Shown: in pieces, positions 1-7,952 of the stretch
Numbering within the stretch: the first letter of the stretch is position 1
How the letters are laid out: each line of letters begins with the position of its first letter
Assembly (NCBI GenBank): GCA_900552525.1
Contig: UNSK01000018.1
Location: 1 to 35,173, forward strand
Length of the DNA: 35,173 nt
Direction: 5' to 3'
DNA from: Candidatus Gastranaerophilales bacterium
Lineage (GTDB): Bacteria > Cyanobacteriota > Vampirovibrionia > Gastranaerophilales > Gastranaerophilaceae
Position numbers and translations under genes: made by a program
Notes under the pieces: model-generated
Told to the model about the DNA's origin: nothing
Database searches by the model: none
The model's input: only the letters and a program-made list of their open reading frames with translations

Positions 1-6
1 AGTTTT

Positions 7-1053
7 ATGTTAAAATACTTTTTGGGTTCATATCTGGTAACAATATTTGGACTAATATGTGCATATTTATGGGGGGAACATGTGCACAACGGCACCGGCT
101 TGACCTGTGTTTTTATAGCATTTGTTCTTGCCGTTCTTGAAATAAGTCTTTCATTTGATAATGCTGTCGTAAACGCAATGAAGCTTGAGCATATGTCAGA
201 AAAATGGCGTCATCGTTTTATAACATGGGGTATTCTCATCGCCGTATTTGGTATGAGATTTTTATTTCCTCTATTAGTCGTTGCAATTTTTGCTAAATTA
301 AGTATCTTAAAAGTATTAAATATGGCACTAAATGATGTTCACGAATATGCGCATTATCTTCATTTGACACATGCGCCAATAGTAGCATTTGGCGGTTCAT
401 TCCTGCTTATGCTGTTTATGGATTACTTCACCGAAGAAGGTAAAAAAGTTCATTGGATTAGCTTTATTGAAAATAGATTACAACGTTTACATAAATTTCA
501 AGGCATTTGCTCTTTTGTAACTTTAGCTGTACTTGGATTATTGATGCTGAAATTAAGTCCGGATGTTCGTAGTTCTGTATTTATGTCAGGTTTGTCCGGT
601 ATTATTACATATCTTATTATTGACGGGCTTGCTGAATGGCTTGAAAGACGTCAGGAAGCCAGAGCTAAATTATGTGCTGATACTGTTAAATGCTCTGGTA
701 TTGTAGGTTTTATGTACCTGGAACTTATTGATGCATCTTTTTCTCTGGACGGTGTTCTGGGCGCATTTGCTCTTAGTAAAGATATTTTAATTATTACAAT
801 TGGTCTGTGTATTGGTGCGATGTTTGTAAGATCACTTACTATAATGCTTGTAGAAAAGAAAACATTAGACCAGTATTTATATTTAGAACACGGGGCACAC
901 TGGGCAATAGGAACACTTGCTATATTAATGTTTGTATCAACTTTCCATGAAGTACCGGAAGTTGTTACCGGTGTTATGGGGCTTGCGTTCATTGTAGGTG
1001 CGTTAATATCTTCTGTAATTCATAATAATAAGGTTAAAAAAGGTGAGTCTTAA
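7..1053 (+). CDS. DUF475 / TerC-like integral membrane protein
   Basis: A 348-residue polytopic membrane protein with about eight hydrophobic segments. It has the two acidic membrane motifs expected of the TerC/DUF475 group: EISLSFDNAVVNA near residue 45 and a second copy, LIDASFSLDGVLGAFALS, near residue 240. This duplicated (S)FD/(S)LD arrangement is typical of TerC-superfamily proteins, several of which are implicated in metal-ion (often Mn2+) export; the substrate here is not shown. The ORF is complete, but only six bases (agtttt) precede the ATG, so its promoter, ribosome site and any upstream riboswitch lie outside the window. Its stop overlaps the GTG start of the nucleotidyltransferase gene, which suggests co-transcription. 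Family call is confident; function is inferred. Confidence 0.85.
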   Translation: MLKYFLGSYLVTIFGLICAYLWGEHVHNGTGLTCVFIAFVLAVLEISLSFDNAVVNAMKLEHMSEKWRHRFITWGILIAVFGMRFLFPLLVVAIFAKLSILKVLNMALNDVHEYAHYLHLTHAPIVAFGGSFLLMLFMDYFTEEGKKVHWISFIENRLQRLHKFQGICSFVTLAVLGLLMLKLSPDVRSSVFMSGLSGIITYLIIDGLAEWLERRQEARAKLCADTVKCSGIVGFMYLELIDASFSLDGVLGAFALSKDILIITIGLCIGAMFVRSLTIMLVEKKTLDQYLYLEHGAHWAIGTLAILMFVSTFHEVPEVVTGVMGLAFIVGALISSVIHNNKVKKGES

Positions 1054-1906
1054 AGATGAGAATCTGTACTTTATAGGCGGTGTTGTCCGTGACGAGATGC
1101 TCGGTATTCCAAGTCTTGACACGGATTATTGCTATGAAGGTGATGCAATAGAATTTGCTAAACAAAAAGGGTTGAATATTTTAAGAGAAAATCCTGCTTT
1201 CGGCACAGTACGGGTTTTGTTTGAAGATAAAGAAATTGATATTGCATCGACAAGAGAAGAATTTTATCCCCAAAAAGGTCATTTGCCTGTTGTTTCAAAT
1301 ATTGGCTGTGCACTAGAAGATGATTTAAAAAGGCGTGATTTTACAATCAATGCAATGGCAAAACGAACTACTGACGGTGAAGTTATTGATATTTTGGGTG
1401 GAATAGATGATATAAAATCGAAAAAACTGAGAGTTTTGCATGACAAAAGTTTTGAAGATGATCCGACACGAATTTTGCGTGCGTTGAAATTTTCACTTCG
1501 CTTTGGATTTACGCTTGATGAAAGTACTGCAAGAGTTCAGAAAGAATATCTTAAAAATATAAATTATGATATGAGTTATCACAGGCTGAAAAAAGAACTT
1601 GTAGAAACTTTTAATCTCAACAGTCAGGAAGCTTATGATAGATTTACATCAGAAGGGATTTATAAATTACTGGGTAAGTCTGTTCTTTTGCCTGAGTGCC
1701 ATCCGGATTTTAGGAACTTAAATTATTCCGGCAGACACATTTGGTTAATCTATTTATCGTTCTTTAATTTAGAAAATCTTGAATTAACGAGAGCGGAAAA
1801 AAGAATTATAGAGTGGGCTGAGAGGCTTAAAACAGAGAAGCAGACTAATAATACGCCGATTGAAAGTATTATAATAAATGAAATTTATAAAGAGGCAGTG
1901 AGTTGA
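1043..1906 (+). CDS. tRNA nucleotidyltransferase / poly(A) polymerase family (class II)
   Basis: Class II nucleotidyltransferase that would add CCA (or part of it) to tRNA 3' ends. Visible signatures are the GGVVRDEMLG loop at residues 12-21, an acidic DTDYCYEGD stretch in place of the usual DxD metal site, RRDFTINAMA, and the neck motif DPTRILRALKFSLRFGF. At 287 residues it is much shorter than the usual 400-450; the C-terminal body/tail or HD domain seems absent. It starts with GTG, overlapping the upstream gene's stop by 11 nt, and its own TGA overlaps the next gene's TTG start. The only tRNA in this window (17979-18052) lacks an encoded CCA, so an enzyme of this type is needed. Whether it adds all of CCA or only CC or A cannot be read from the sequence. 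Confidence 0.82.
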   Translation: MSLKDENLYFIGGVVRDEMLGIPSLDTDYCYEGDAIEFAKQKGLNILRENPAFGTVRVLFEDKEIDIASTREEFYPQKGHLPVVSNIGCALEDDLKRRDFTINAMAKRTTDGEVIDILGGIDDIKSKKLRVLHDKSFEDDPTRILRALKFSLRFGFTLDESTARVQKEYLKNINYDMSYHRLKKELVETFNLNSQEAYDRFTSEGIYKLLGKSVLLPECHPDFRNLNYSGRHIWLIYLSFFNLENLELTRAEKRIIEWAERLKTEKQTNNTPIESIIINEIYKEAVS

Positions 1907-2772
1907 AAAAAATATTAAACACAAAACTGCATCTAAGGTTTGTTTTCAATCCTTTAATAAGACTTATGGCAGATAACCTGGGAGCAGAATGCTGTATTAA
2001 TAAAAAACCGCGTAAACATCCGGTCATTGTTTCACTTACCTCATATGAAGAACGTTTTGACGACTTAGTTATATCTCTTTATTCAATTTTTAGACAAACT
2101 TTAAAGCCGGATCGTATAATTTTATGGCTGTCTGACGAGTTTAAGAGTCTTAATGATTTACCATATGAAATAACTCGTTTTCTAAAAAACGGGCTTGAAA
2201 TTTGCTTTGTAAAAGATATTCGTTCTTATACAAAAGTAATTTATGCTTTTAGAGAATTTAAAGATTCGGTAATAATAACTGCTGATGATGATATTTATTA
2301 TCCAAAAGATTGGTTAGAAAAACTTTATTACTCATATATTGCCCATCCGGAAGATATTCAACTGCATCGTGCACATCGTGTAATACTAAAAAACGGGCAA
2401 ATTCAACCTTATGAAAGCTGGAGAAAGCATGTTGAAGAGGAAAGTGCACGATATGATAATTTCCTGACAGGTGTTGGAGGTGTTCTGTATCCGCCTGCGT
2501 GTTTTTCAAATGAAGTTTTGAGAGAAGATATCTTCTTGAAATATGCTCCTTATGCTGATGATATATGGTTATGGGTTATGGCTCTTGTTCATAACAGAAA
2601 AATAAGAGTTGTACAAAATCACATAAGAACACTTGCTTGTACTGATATATTCAGGCAGATTTTCCGGCACAAACGAACTCTGTATGCCCATAATTCAAAA
2701 GGAGCCAATGACAGACAGCTTCAAAATCTTATGAAATACTACGGACAAAATATAATGAACAGGCTAGGGTAG
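1903..2772 (+). CDS. Glycosyltransferase, GT2-like (GT-A fold)
   Basis: A 289-residue predicted glycosyltransferase. The N-terminal half has VIVSLTSYEERFDDL, a Rossmann-like start, then LYSIFRQTLKPDRIILWL. The nucleotide-sugar/metal site is probably the acidic run in ITADDDIYYPKDWLEKL (near residues 125-141). A later ADDIWLWVMAL resembles the ED-type catalytic region of GT2 enzymes. The start is TTG at 1903, overlapping the upstream TGA, with AGAGG at 1891-1895 as ribosome site. It meets the next gene tail to tail with a 9-nt overlap. Donor and acceptor are unknown; neighbours suggest surface glycan assembly. Confidence 0.78.
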   Translation: MKKILNTKLHLRFVFNPLIRLMADNLGAECCINKKPRKHPVIVSLTSYEERFDDLVISLYSIFRQTLKPDRIILWLSDEFKSLNDLPYEITRFLKNGLEICFVKDIRSYTKVIYAFREFKDSVIITADDDIYYPKDWLEKLYYSYIAHPEDIQLHRAHRVILKNGQIQPYESWRKHVEEESARYDNFLTGVGGVLYPPACFSNEVLREDIFLKYAPYADDIWLWVMALVHNRKIRVVQNHIRTLACTDIFRQIFRHKRTLYAHNSKGANDRQLQNLMKYYGQNIMNRLG

Positions 2773-3633
2773 AAATTTCTCAAAAATATATCTATTATTG
2801 AAAAGGCTAAGTTTTATACGATTTTTGCTGATGTTGAAATAAATAAGCCGTTTTCGAATAGAATTAGCAATAATAAAAAATTGTTGTATCCTATTTTTAT
2901 TTTGTACAGTTTGAGCAAATATAGAAATACTAAATAAAAACTTCCTTAACCAGCTATACTGCTTTCGATTTAAGTAGCTATCATTATGCAGGCGCCAGAG
3001 AGTTAACTTTTCATGTATATAATAAATTTTGTGAAAACACAGCTGTGCCCATAGGTAATAGTCGAGTGCAGTTTCGCACAGCGGATTAAAATTACATCCG
3101 GCCAAAATTTCTTTTTTTACCATTACAACAGAAAAGGTTGGTATAATATTAGTTTTGTATACAAAATTTGGAAAACCTTCAATGAACATTGATTTATCAA
3201 GTTTAATAATATATTTATTAATGTCATCAATGTGCTTCTCAAATTTTTGTATTTTATTTTTATTATCAAACCCTTCTGCTGCTGAGAAAATAAGTTCTGC
3301 TCCATTTTGTGCTGCTTCTATTTTTTTTTCAAGCGAAGTTGGCTGGAAGATATCATCACACTCCAGAAAAGCAATCCAGCTACTTTCTGCAAAGCTTATT
3401 CCTTTTTTTAATGTTTTAGCAAGGCCTAGATTTTTTTCGTTAATAACAAGCTTTATTCTGGGGTCTTTTCTTAGATATTCTTTTATAATTCCCAGTGAGC
3501 TGTCTGTTGATGCATCATCAATTATGATAAGCTCCCAGTTAGTATAAGTTTGTTTAATGACGCTTTCAATAGCTTCTCGTATATAAGAGGCATAGTTATA
3601 GCTTGGCATTAAAATGCTAATTTTCTCATCCAT
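2764..3633 (-). CDS. Glycosyltransferase family 2
   Basis: Classic GT2 enzyme of 289 residues. It opens with ISILMPSYNYASYIREAIESVIKQTY, followed by IIDDASTDSS (nucleotide binding) and the DxD-like metal site FLECDDIFQP near residue 95. The C-terminal third is basic and lacks clear membrane segments, so it is probably a soluble or peripheral enzyme transferring a sugar to a lipid- or protein-linked glycan. It is on the minus strand, converging on the previous gene with a 9-nt overlap and no terminator between them. Upstream is a TATAAT box eight bases before the ATG (3642-3647) and no Shine-Dalgarno, so the mRNA leader would be very short. Family is certain; sugar specificity is not. Confidence 0.88.
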   Translation of the reverse strand: MDEKISILMPSYNYASYIREAIESVIKQTYTNWELIIIDDASTDSSLGIIKEYLRKDPRIKLVINEKNLGLAKTLKKGISFAESSWIAFLECDDIFQPTSLEKKIEAAQNGAELIFSAAEGFDNKNKIQKFEKHIDDINKYIIKLDKSMFIEGFPNFVYKTNIIPTFSVVMVKKEILAGCNFNPLCETALDYYLWAQLCFHKIYYIHEKLTLWRLHNDSYLNRKQYSWLRKFLFSISIFAQTVQNKNRIQQFFIIANSIRKRLIYFNISKNRIKLSLFNNRYIFEKFLP

Positions 3634-3641
3634 TTTTGTAT

Positions 3642-3647
3642 ATTATA
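3642..3647 (-). promoter_or_regulatory. -10 box of a near-leaderless promoter for the GT2 gene at 2764-3633
   Basis: On the minus strand TATAAT is followed by eight bases (ATACAAAA) and the ATG at 3633. A purine start 6-8 nt after the box would leave a leader of 0-2 nt. No AGGAG-like sequence occurs. An overlapping TAATAT ends exactly 6 nt before the ATG and may be the functional hexamer. No good -35 is obvious. Confidence 0.4.
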
Positions 3648-3676
3648 ATAAATCCATTAAGTTTTAAAGGGGGAAA

Positions 3677-4696
3677 TTAGTTTGTTTGAAGCAGCTTTTT
3701 CTTAATGGCAAAATATTTTTTTGTAAGCTCTGGAAAATGTTCCCTGATAAATCGTCTTGCACAATATGATAAAAAGAATTTGAAACTGCTGTATGATAGA
3801 ACTTTTTCAGTTAATTTTCGAGCAAGAGGTACAGAAAAAACATCCATATCTATATTTTCTTTAAAGATTTTACGCATTTGCTTGTATTTAAGTACATTTA
3901 CGTAGTATGCATCCAAACAGTTCATAACAAGCAGTTCGTATATATAATCTAAGATTTCAGCTTTTACTTCTTTATCAATATCTAGAGAATTTGCCCATTT
4001 AGTATCCTTTATGACATTATCAATATAATGAGCTCTTTTAGTTAACAATGAACCATTTCTGTTTGCACGGTAATTTAGAAGGTTTTCTTTGATAAAGATA
4101 ATATTTTTGGCAGCTAATGCCGAGCGCATAGCATATTCAATATCCTCAAGACATCTGTAATCATTGTACCAGAGGTTATTTTTTAAAATAAAGTCTTTTT
4201 TATAGATTTTTATCCAGGCACTGGATTTCCACATTTTGAAACATTCAGGGGCGTTATAAATATTAACTTTTTTGTAAAGAAAATCAGTAATGCAGTATCC
4301 TATATATTCTTTTTTTTCTGTAATTTCATCATGAGAAGTGTATGTAAATCTAACTGCATCAACATCGTTATCAAGATATTTAACAAGAATTTCATAAGCG
4401 TCAAGTTCCAGCCAGTCGTCAGAATCAAGACAGTGTATGTATTCTCCGGAAGCAATCTTAATTCCTTCATTTCTGGTGAGGCCTAATCCTATATTTTTCG
4501 GATTTTTTTTGATGGTAATTCTTCTGTCTTTTTTAGCATATTCTTCAAGAATTTCAGGGGATGAATCAGTTGAACAGTCGTTTACACAAATGATTTCAAG
4601 ATTCTTGTATGTTTGATTAATTACTGAATCAAGACACCCTCTTAAATATTTTTCAACGTTGTATACTGGTATAATTACACTTATAAGCGGCATCAT
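3677..4696 (-). CDS. Glycosyltransferase family 2
   Basis: GT2 enzyme of 339 residues. N-terminus LISVIIPVYNVEKYLRGCLDSVINQTY, then CVNDCSTDSS and LDSDDWLE as the metal-binding DxD at about residues 91-98; CLEDIEYAMRSALAA supplies the ED catalytic-base region. A basic C-terminal tail follows. Two start codons stand in tandem (4696 and 4693). A TATTAT box at 4701-4706 lies 7 nt before the second ATG and only 4 nt before the first, which favours the second ATG as a leaderless start. It is divergent from the GT2 gene at 4742 across only 45 bp. Likely part of the same glycan locus. Confidence 0.88.
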   Translation of the reverse strand: MMPLISVIIPVYNVEKYLRGCLDSVINQTYKNLEIICVNDCSTDSSPEILEEYAKKDRRITIKKNPKNIGLGLTRNEGIKIASGEYIHCLDSDDWLELDAYEILVKYLDNDVDAVRFTYTSHDEITEKKEYIGYCITDFLYKKVNIYNAPECFKMWKSSAWIKIYKKDFILKNNLWYNDYRCLEDIEYAMRSALAAKNIIFIKENLLNYRANRNGSLLTKRAHYIDNVIKDTKWANSLDIDKEVKAEILDYIYELLVMNCLDAYYVNVLKYKQMRKIFKENIDMDVFSVPLARKLTEKVLSYSSFKFFLSYCARRFIREHFPELTKKYFAIKKKLLQTN

Positions 4697-4729
4697 AGGT
4701 ATAATATATCATAAAATGTGTATTTAAGG

Positions 4730-4735
4730 TAAAAT
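4730..4735 (+). promoter_or_regulatory. -10 box (TAAAAT) exactly 6 nt before the ATG: putative leaderless promoter
   Basis: The sequence is TAAAAT, then TGTTTT, then the ATG at 4742. Initiation 6-7 nt after the box would fall on the start codon. The only purine-rich stretch upstream (AAGG at 4726-4729) abuts the hexamer and is too far away to be a normal Shine-Dalgarno. No convincing -35 is seen. Confidence 0.45.
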
Positions 4736-4741
4736 TGTTTT

Positions 4742-5581
4742 ATGAAATTGAGTGTAATAACATTAACTTATAATAAGCTGGAGTATACAAAAAAGTTTAT
4801 AGAGAGTTTGTATAAGTATACAAAAGATTTTGAGCTGATTATTGTTGATAATGGTTCAACTGACGGAACAGTTGAATATCTAAAATCACTAAAAGATGTA
4901 AAACTTATCTTAAATAATGAAAATAAAGGTTTTTCTGCCGGTAACAATCAGGGAATTGAGCTGGCAGAGGGGGAATATATAGGCTTTTTAAATAATGATA
5001 TTCTGCTTTATCCGGAGTGGTTTGAAGCTTGTGAAGAGGTATTTAAGATTGAAAAAGCTGCCTTTATCTCGCCAAGACATATTAATCCGCATTATGATAC
5101 TACAGATGAAAAATCTTATATCAACTATTTTAAAAATAATTTCAAGTATGCACAAAAATATGAAAAAAGCTTTGATGAATGCGTCTTTTCCTGTGTAATC
5201 ACCAAAAGAACGGTTCTTAATAACCTTGGCTTGTTTGATGAAAATTACACACAGGCATTTTTTGAGGATAATGACTTTAAATATAGAGCAATAGAAGCCG
5301 GATACGGGGTTTTTGTAACAAATGAAGCCTGCTTTTTTCATTTTGGCTCTGTAACTTCAAAAACGCTTAATCAAAATTTGGAAGCAAACCGCAAATATTA
5401 TTATTCTAAATATCCGTTTGCAGAGTATCTATCTATTTCCGGCAGTGAAAAATATCAGCTTCAACGTATGGCTAAGCAGTTTAGAGTATTTCCTCTAAAT
5501 AAAATGTATGAAATTTATCTAATATGCATAAAAATCAAAAATCGTTTGAATAAAATAATTACAAAAGGTAAAAAGTCATGA
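4742..5581 (+). CDS. Glycosyltransferase family 2 (rhamnosyltransferase-like)
   Basis: GT2 enzyme of 279 residues. It begins LSVITLTYNKLEYTKKFIESLY, has IIVDNGSTDGTVEYL for nucleotide binding, NKGFSAGNNQGIELAEGEYIGFLNNDILL (the NND triplet replaces DxD, as in many WbbL-type rhamnosyltransferases), and FFEDNDFKYRAIEAGYGVF as the ED catalytic region. That motif order is characteristic of WbbL-like enzymes of O-antigen/rhamnan synthesis, but the sugar is inferred only from similarity. The stop overlaps the start of the following GT4 gene by 4 nt (ATGA), so the two are translationally coupled. A TAAAAT box 6 nt upstream of the ATG suggests a leaderless mRNA. Confidence 0.87.
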   Translation: MKLSVITLTYNKLEYTKKFIESLYKYTKDFELIIVDNGSTDGTVEYLKSLKDVKLILNNENKGFSAGNNQGIELAEGEYIGFLNNDILLYPEWFEACEEVFKIEKAAFISPRHINPHYDTTDEKSYINYFKNNFKYAQKYEKSFDECVFSCVITKRTVLNNLGLFDENYTQAFFEDNDFKYRAIEAGYGVFVTNEACFFHFGSVTSKTLNQNLEANRKYYYSKYPFAEYLSISGSEKYQLQRMAKQFRVFPLNKMYEIYLICIKIKNRLNKIITKGKKS

Positions 5582-6783
5582 GGCTGCTTTTTGATTGTAC
5601 TGAACTTTCCTACTATGTTGAAAATAACGGGCATAGAGCCGGTGTATTTTACGTTGCATTAAACCTTTTCAACGAACTCAAACGCAGAGGTATTGATATA
5701 ACATTTTATTGCGATTTTAGGCGCTATTATTTCATGAAAAATATATCTGAGTTTAGAGATATTCCCCTGATAACCTCTAATTCCCATATTAATAGATTAA
5801 TAGCCCGTATATTGTATAAGACAAAAGATTTTCCTTATATTATAAAAACGGCACTTACAATATTATTCCGGATTTATGATGCTCACTTTTATAGAAAAAA
5901 TAAAAAAAGCATTACGGAAATTGAAGAATTTGATTTGTATTTTTCTCCATTTACGCCTCCTTCGAAAGATATTCAGGATGCACAAATCCCAAAATTCAGA
6001 ATGCTGCATGATGTTATTCCCGTTCTTGAAACAGGAATGGCTAAAAATGCTAAGGCGTGGTACTACAAGGTTTATAATACTATCAATGATAGGGATTTCT
6101 ATTTTGCAAATTCGGAATGTACAAGATTGGATGTCCTAAAATATTTTCCATTTGTTAAAACTGAAAATATAAAAACAACGCTTCTTGGTGTAAATGAAAA
6201 CTTTAAACCCTGTAAATCTGACGAGAAGAAGAAATATGTATTTTCACTCTGTACTCTTGGTAAAAGAAAAAATATTATTTTTGCTATCAAAAATTTTATA
6301 ACTTTTATAGAAAAAAATAAAATTGATGATTTGTATCTTGTACTTGGCGGAAGCAATTGGAAAGTTTTTGAGGCTGAATTGGATAGAACTCTTAAACAGT
6401 ACGACAAATCAAAAATTATTTTAACAGGGTACGTGAAGGACGAAGAACTGCCCAAATTGTATTCAGATGCCTTGATGTTTATTTACCCGTCTTGGTATGA
6501 AGGTTTCGGACTTCCCGTACTTGAGGCAATGAAATGCGGCTGTCCGGTTATTACATCTAAGACATCATCGCTTCCAGAAGTAATAGGAAATGCTGGTATA
6601 AAAATTGACCCGAAATCAGATGAAGAACTAATTAATGCATATGAAAAGTTCTACTATGATAATTTCTATAGAGAACTTTGTGCAGAACGCGGAATTATAA
6701 GAGCACGAGAATTTACCTGGGAAAAATGCTGTGAAGAAATGCTCTCTTTTATAAATGAAAAACTAAATCAACCTATTAAATGA
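5578..6783 (+). CDS. Glycosyltransferase family 4 (GT-B)
   Basis: GT4 retaining glycosyltransferase of 401 residues. The N-terminal acceptor domain is AT-rich and variable. The C-terminal donor domain begins with [21 protein letters not shown] (near residue 217), continues with [60 protein letters not shown] and ends with [12 protein letters not shown]. The E(x7)E motif of GT4 is seen as EGFGLPVLE. Together with the coupled GT2 gene upstream it forms a two-gene unit. No transmembrane segment is evident, so it likely acts at the inner face of the cytoplasmic membrane. Substrate unknown. Confidence 0.88.
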   Translation: MRLLFDCTELSYYVENNGHRAGVFYVALNLFNELKRRGIDITFYCDFRRYYFMKNISEFRDIPLITSNSHINRLIARILYKTKDFPYIIKTALTILFRIYDAHFYRKNKKSITEIEEFDLYFSPFTPPSKDIQDAQIPKFRMLHDVIPVLETGMAKNAKAWYYKVYNTINDRDFYFANSECTRLDVLKYFPFVKTENIKTTLLGVNENFKPCKSDEKKKYVFSLCTLGKRKNIIFAIKNFITFIEKNKIDDLYLVLGGSNWKVFEAELDRTLKQYDKSKIILTGYVKDEELPKLYSDALMFIYPSWYEGFGLPVLEAMKCGCPVITSKTSSLPEVIGNAGIKIDPKSDEELINAYEKFYYDNFYRELCAERGIIRAREFTWEKCCEEMLSFINEKLNQPIK

Positions 6784-6798
6784 TAACAGATTTTATTT

Positions 6799-6811
6799 TA
6801 TAATTTATAAT
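6799..6811 (+). promoter_or_regulatory. Twin TATAAT boxes before the small membrane protein gene
   Basis: Two perfect TATAAT hexamers (6799-6804 and 6806-6811) lie in the 49-bp gap after the GT4 gene. They sit 22-28 nt upstream of the ATG at 6833, which also has a proper AGAGGG ribosome site at 6822-6827, so this gene has a conventional short leader. The -35 is weak. In AT-rich DNA such boxes can occur by chance. Confidence 0.35.
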
Positions 6812-6832
6812 AAATTTTGAAAGAGGGTTGTA

Positions 6833-7027
6833 ATGGTCATAAGAGTTTTATTTTTATTCGTATCGCTGATAGTTTTGGTAAATTTGTGTATTATAACTTT
6901 ATGCTATATAACAGGTGAAAATTTATACCAAAAATATGGTAAGCAGATGCTTATAATTTTTGGTGCTTTTGTATTTGTTGTAGCGGCTCTCTATGTCGTA
7001 TTGGCTTTATTAGCGTTAACTCCTTAG
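6833..7027 (+). CDS. Small two-pass membrane protein, unknown function
   Basis: A 64-residue protein that is almost entirely two hydrophobic segments (about residues 3-25 and 38-61), separated by a short polar loop containing TGENLYQKYGKQ. No known family is recognised. The start is supported by AGAGGG at 6822-6827, six nt before the ATG. It precedes a prohibitin-like SPFH gene by 133 nt on the same strand, with a structured RNA-like element between. Small hydrophobic partners of SPFH proteins are known (NfeD-type, but those are larger and look different), so a functional link is only a suggestion. Confidence 0.6.
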   Translation: MVIRVLFLFVSLIVLVNLCIITLCYITGENLYQKYGKQMLIIFGAFVFVVAALYVVLALLALTP

Positions 7028-7038
7028 TGAGTCTCTGA

Positions 7039-7131
7039 ACCCTCTCCGGGAAATGAGGACTGAGTCCGAATGGAAGGCGGAGAGGGTAGAATTTCTTAAT
7101 GAACGAAGAAAATTTAGAAATTCGGGAGAGG
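7039..7131 (+). ncRNA. Candidate structured leader RNA (unrecognised) between the small membrane gene and the SPFH gene
   Basis: A perfect 10-bp stem joins 7039-7048 (ACCCTCTCCG) to 7078-7087 (CGGAGAGGGT). Inside it, GGAC (7057-7060) and GTCC (7064-7067) form a stem with a TGA triloop. The flanking TGA/GAA bases can make tandem sheared G-A pairs capped by U-A and A-U pairs, leaving a purine-only internal loop. A second perfect 8-bp hairpin, 7089-7096 with 7116-7123, follows after one base. GGAGAGG at 7125-7131 could compete for CCTCTCC at 7041-7047, a switch-like alternative pairing. It matches no riboswitch class or ribozyme that I can recall. It could equally be a processing site or a transcription pause element. 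Confidence 0.4.
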
Positions 7132-7160
7132 AATTTTTAATCAAAAAAGAAAGGAAAATG

Positions 7161-7952
7161 ATGGACAAAAAGTTTTTTGGAATGCCTATACTGGTTCTAT
7201 GCCTTCTGGTATGTTTCCTTGTAATGTGCAACCCGTTTGTGATGGTCGGTCCCGGCGAAAGAGGTATTAAAATTAGATTAGGTGAAGTAGAACCTGAATG
7301 TTACGGAGAAGGGCTGCATTTAATTTTCCCATTTATTCAAAAGTTTAGAACTATGGACGTAAAGACTCAAAGAAATACATTAACCACCGCCGTTTATACA
7401 AAAGATATCCAGCAGGCAAGAATTACTTATGTCATAAATTACAATGTGCAGCCGGATAAAGTAAATAAATTGTTTCAGGAAGTCGGAATGGACTATGTTT
7501 CAACAATCCTGACACCAGTTGTAGAAGGTACTATTAAAGACATTATCGGAAAATGGAACGCTCAGGATTTAATTGCAAATAGAGAAAAGGCTACCGGAGA
7601 TATTTTATTTAGACTCCAAAACCAGCTTTCAGATAATTATATTAATGTTACTGACTTCCAGATGACGGAAATTAATTATTCAGATGTGTTTGAAAGAGCT
7701 ATTGAAAGTAAAGTTACAGCTGAACAAGAAGCTTTGAAAGCGAAGAATAAAACAGTACAGGTTCAGGAAGAAGCTAAACAAAAAGTTATCGCTGCTGAAG
7801 CTGAAGCTAAATCAATGGCAATACGAGCAAAAGCTTTAAGTCAGAATAAATCTCTTGTCCAGTACGAAGCTGTACAGAAATGGGACGGTAAGATGCCTCA
7901 ATATATGCTTGGCGGGTCAATGCCGTTTATAAATGTAACACCTTCTAAATAG
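7161..7952 (+). CDS. Prohibitin-family (SPFH/Band 7) membrane protein
   Basis: A 263-residue SPFH protein. One N-terminal transmembrane segment (about residues 6-24, MPILVLCLLVCFLVMCNPF) is followed by VGPGERGIKIRLGEV and the Band 7 domain, with GLHLIFPFIQKFRTMDVKTQR. An alanine/glutamate-rich coiled coil (KVTAEQEALKAKNKTVQVQEEAKQ onwards) and a short tail ending in FINVTPSK complete it. Prohibitins form large membrane rings that organise membrane domains and modulate proteases such as FtsH. The ATG at 7161 is chosen for the AAAGGA site at 7150-7155; upstream in-frame codons back to 7053 run through the structured leader and would put about 36 charged residues before the membrane anchor. The 3' end overlaps the converging GNAT gene by 8 nt. 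Confidence 0.85.
   Translation: MDKKFFGMPILVLCLLVCFLVMCNPFVMVGPGERGIKIRLGEVEPECYGEGLHLIFPFIQKFRTMDVKTQRNTLTTAVYTKDIQQARITYVINYNVQPDKVNKLFQEVGMDYVSTILTPVVEGTIKDIIGKWNAQDLIANREKATGDILFRLQNQLSDNYINVTDFQMTEINYSDVFERAIESKVTAEQEALKAKNKTVQVQEEAKQKVIAAEAEAKSMAIRAKALSQNKSLVQYEAVQKWDGKMPQYMLGGSMPFINVTPSK

Noticed and set aside
7039..7090. Hammerhead ribozyme
   Set aside because: The UGA-stem-GAA part is present, but the required CUGA sequence before it reads GGAAA, and no cleavage-site stem is found.
7053..7160. N-terminal extension of the SPFH protein from an in-frame ATG at 7053
   Set aside because: No ribosome site at 7053, the region folds as RNA, and the extension would place about 36 charged residues before the membrane anchor. 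AAAGGA before 7161 is better.
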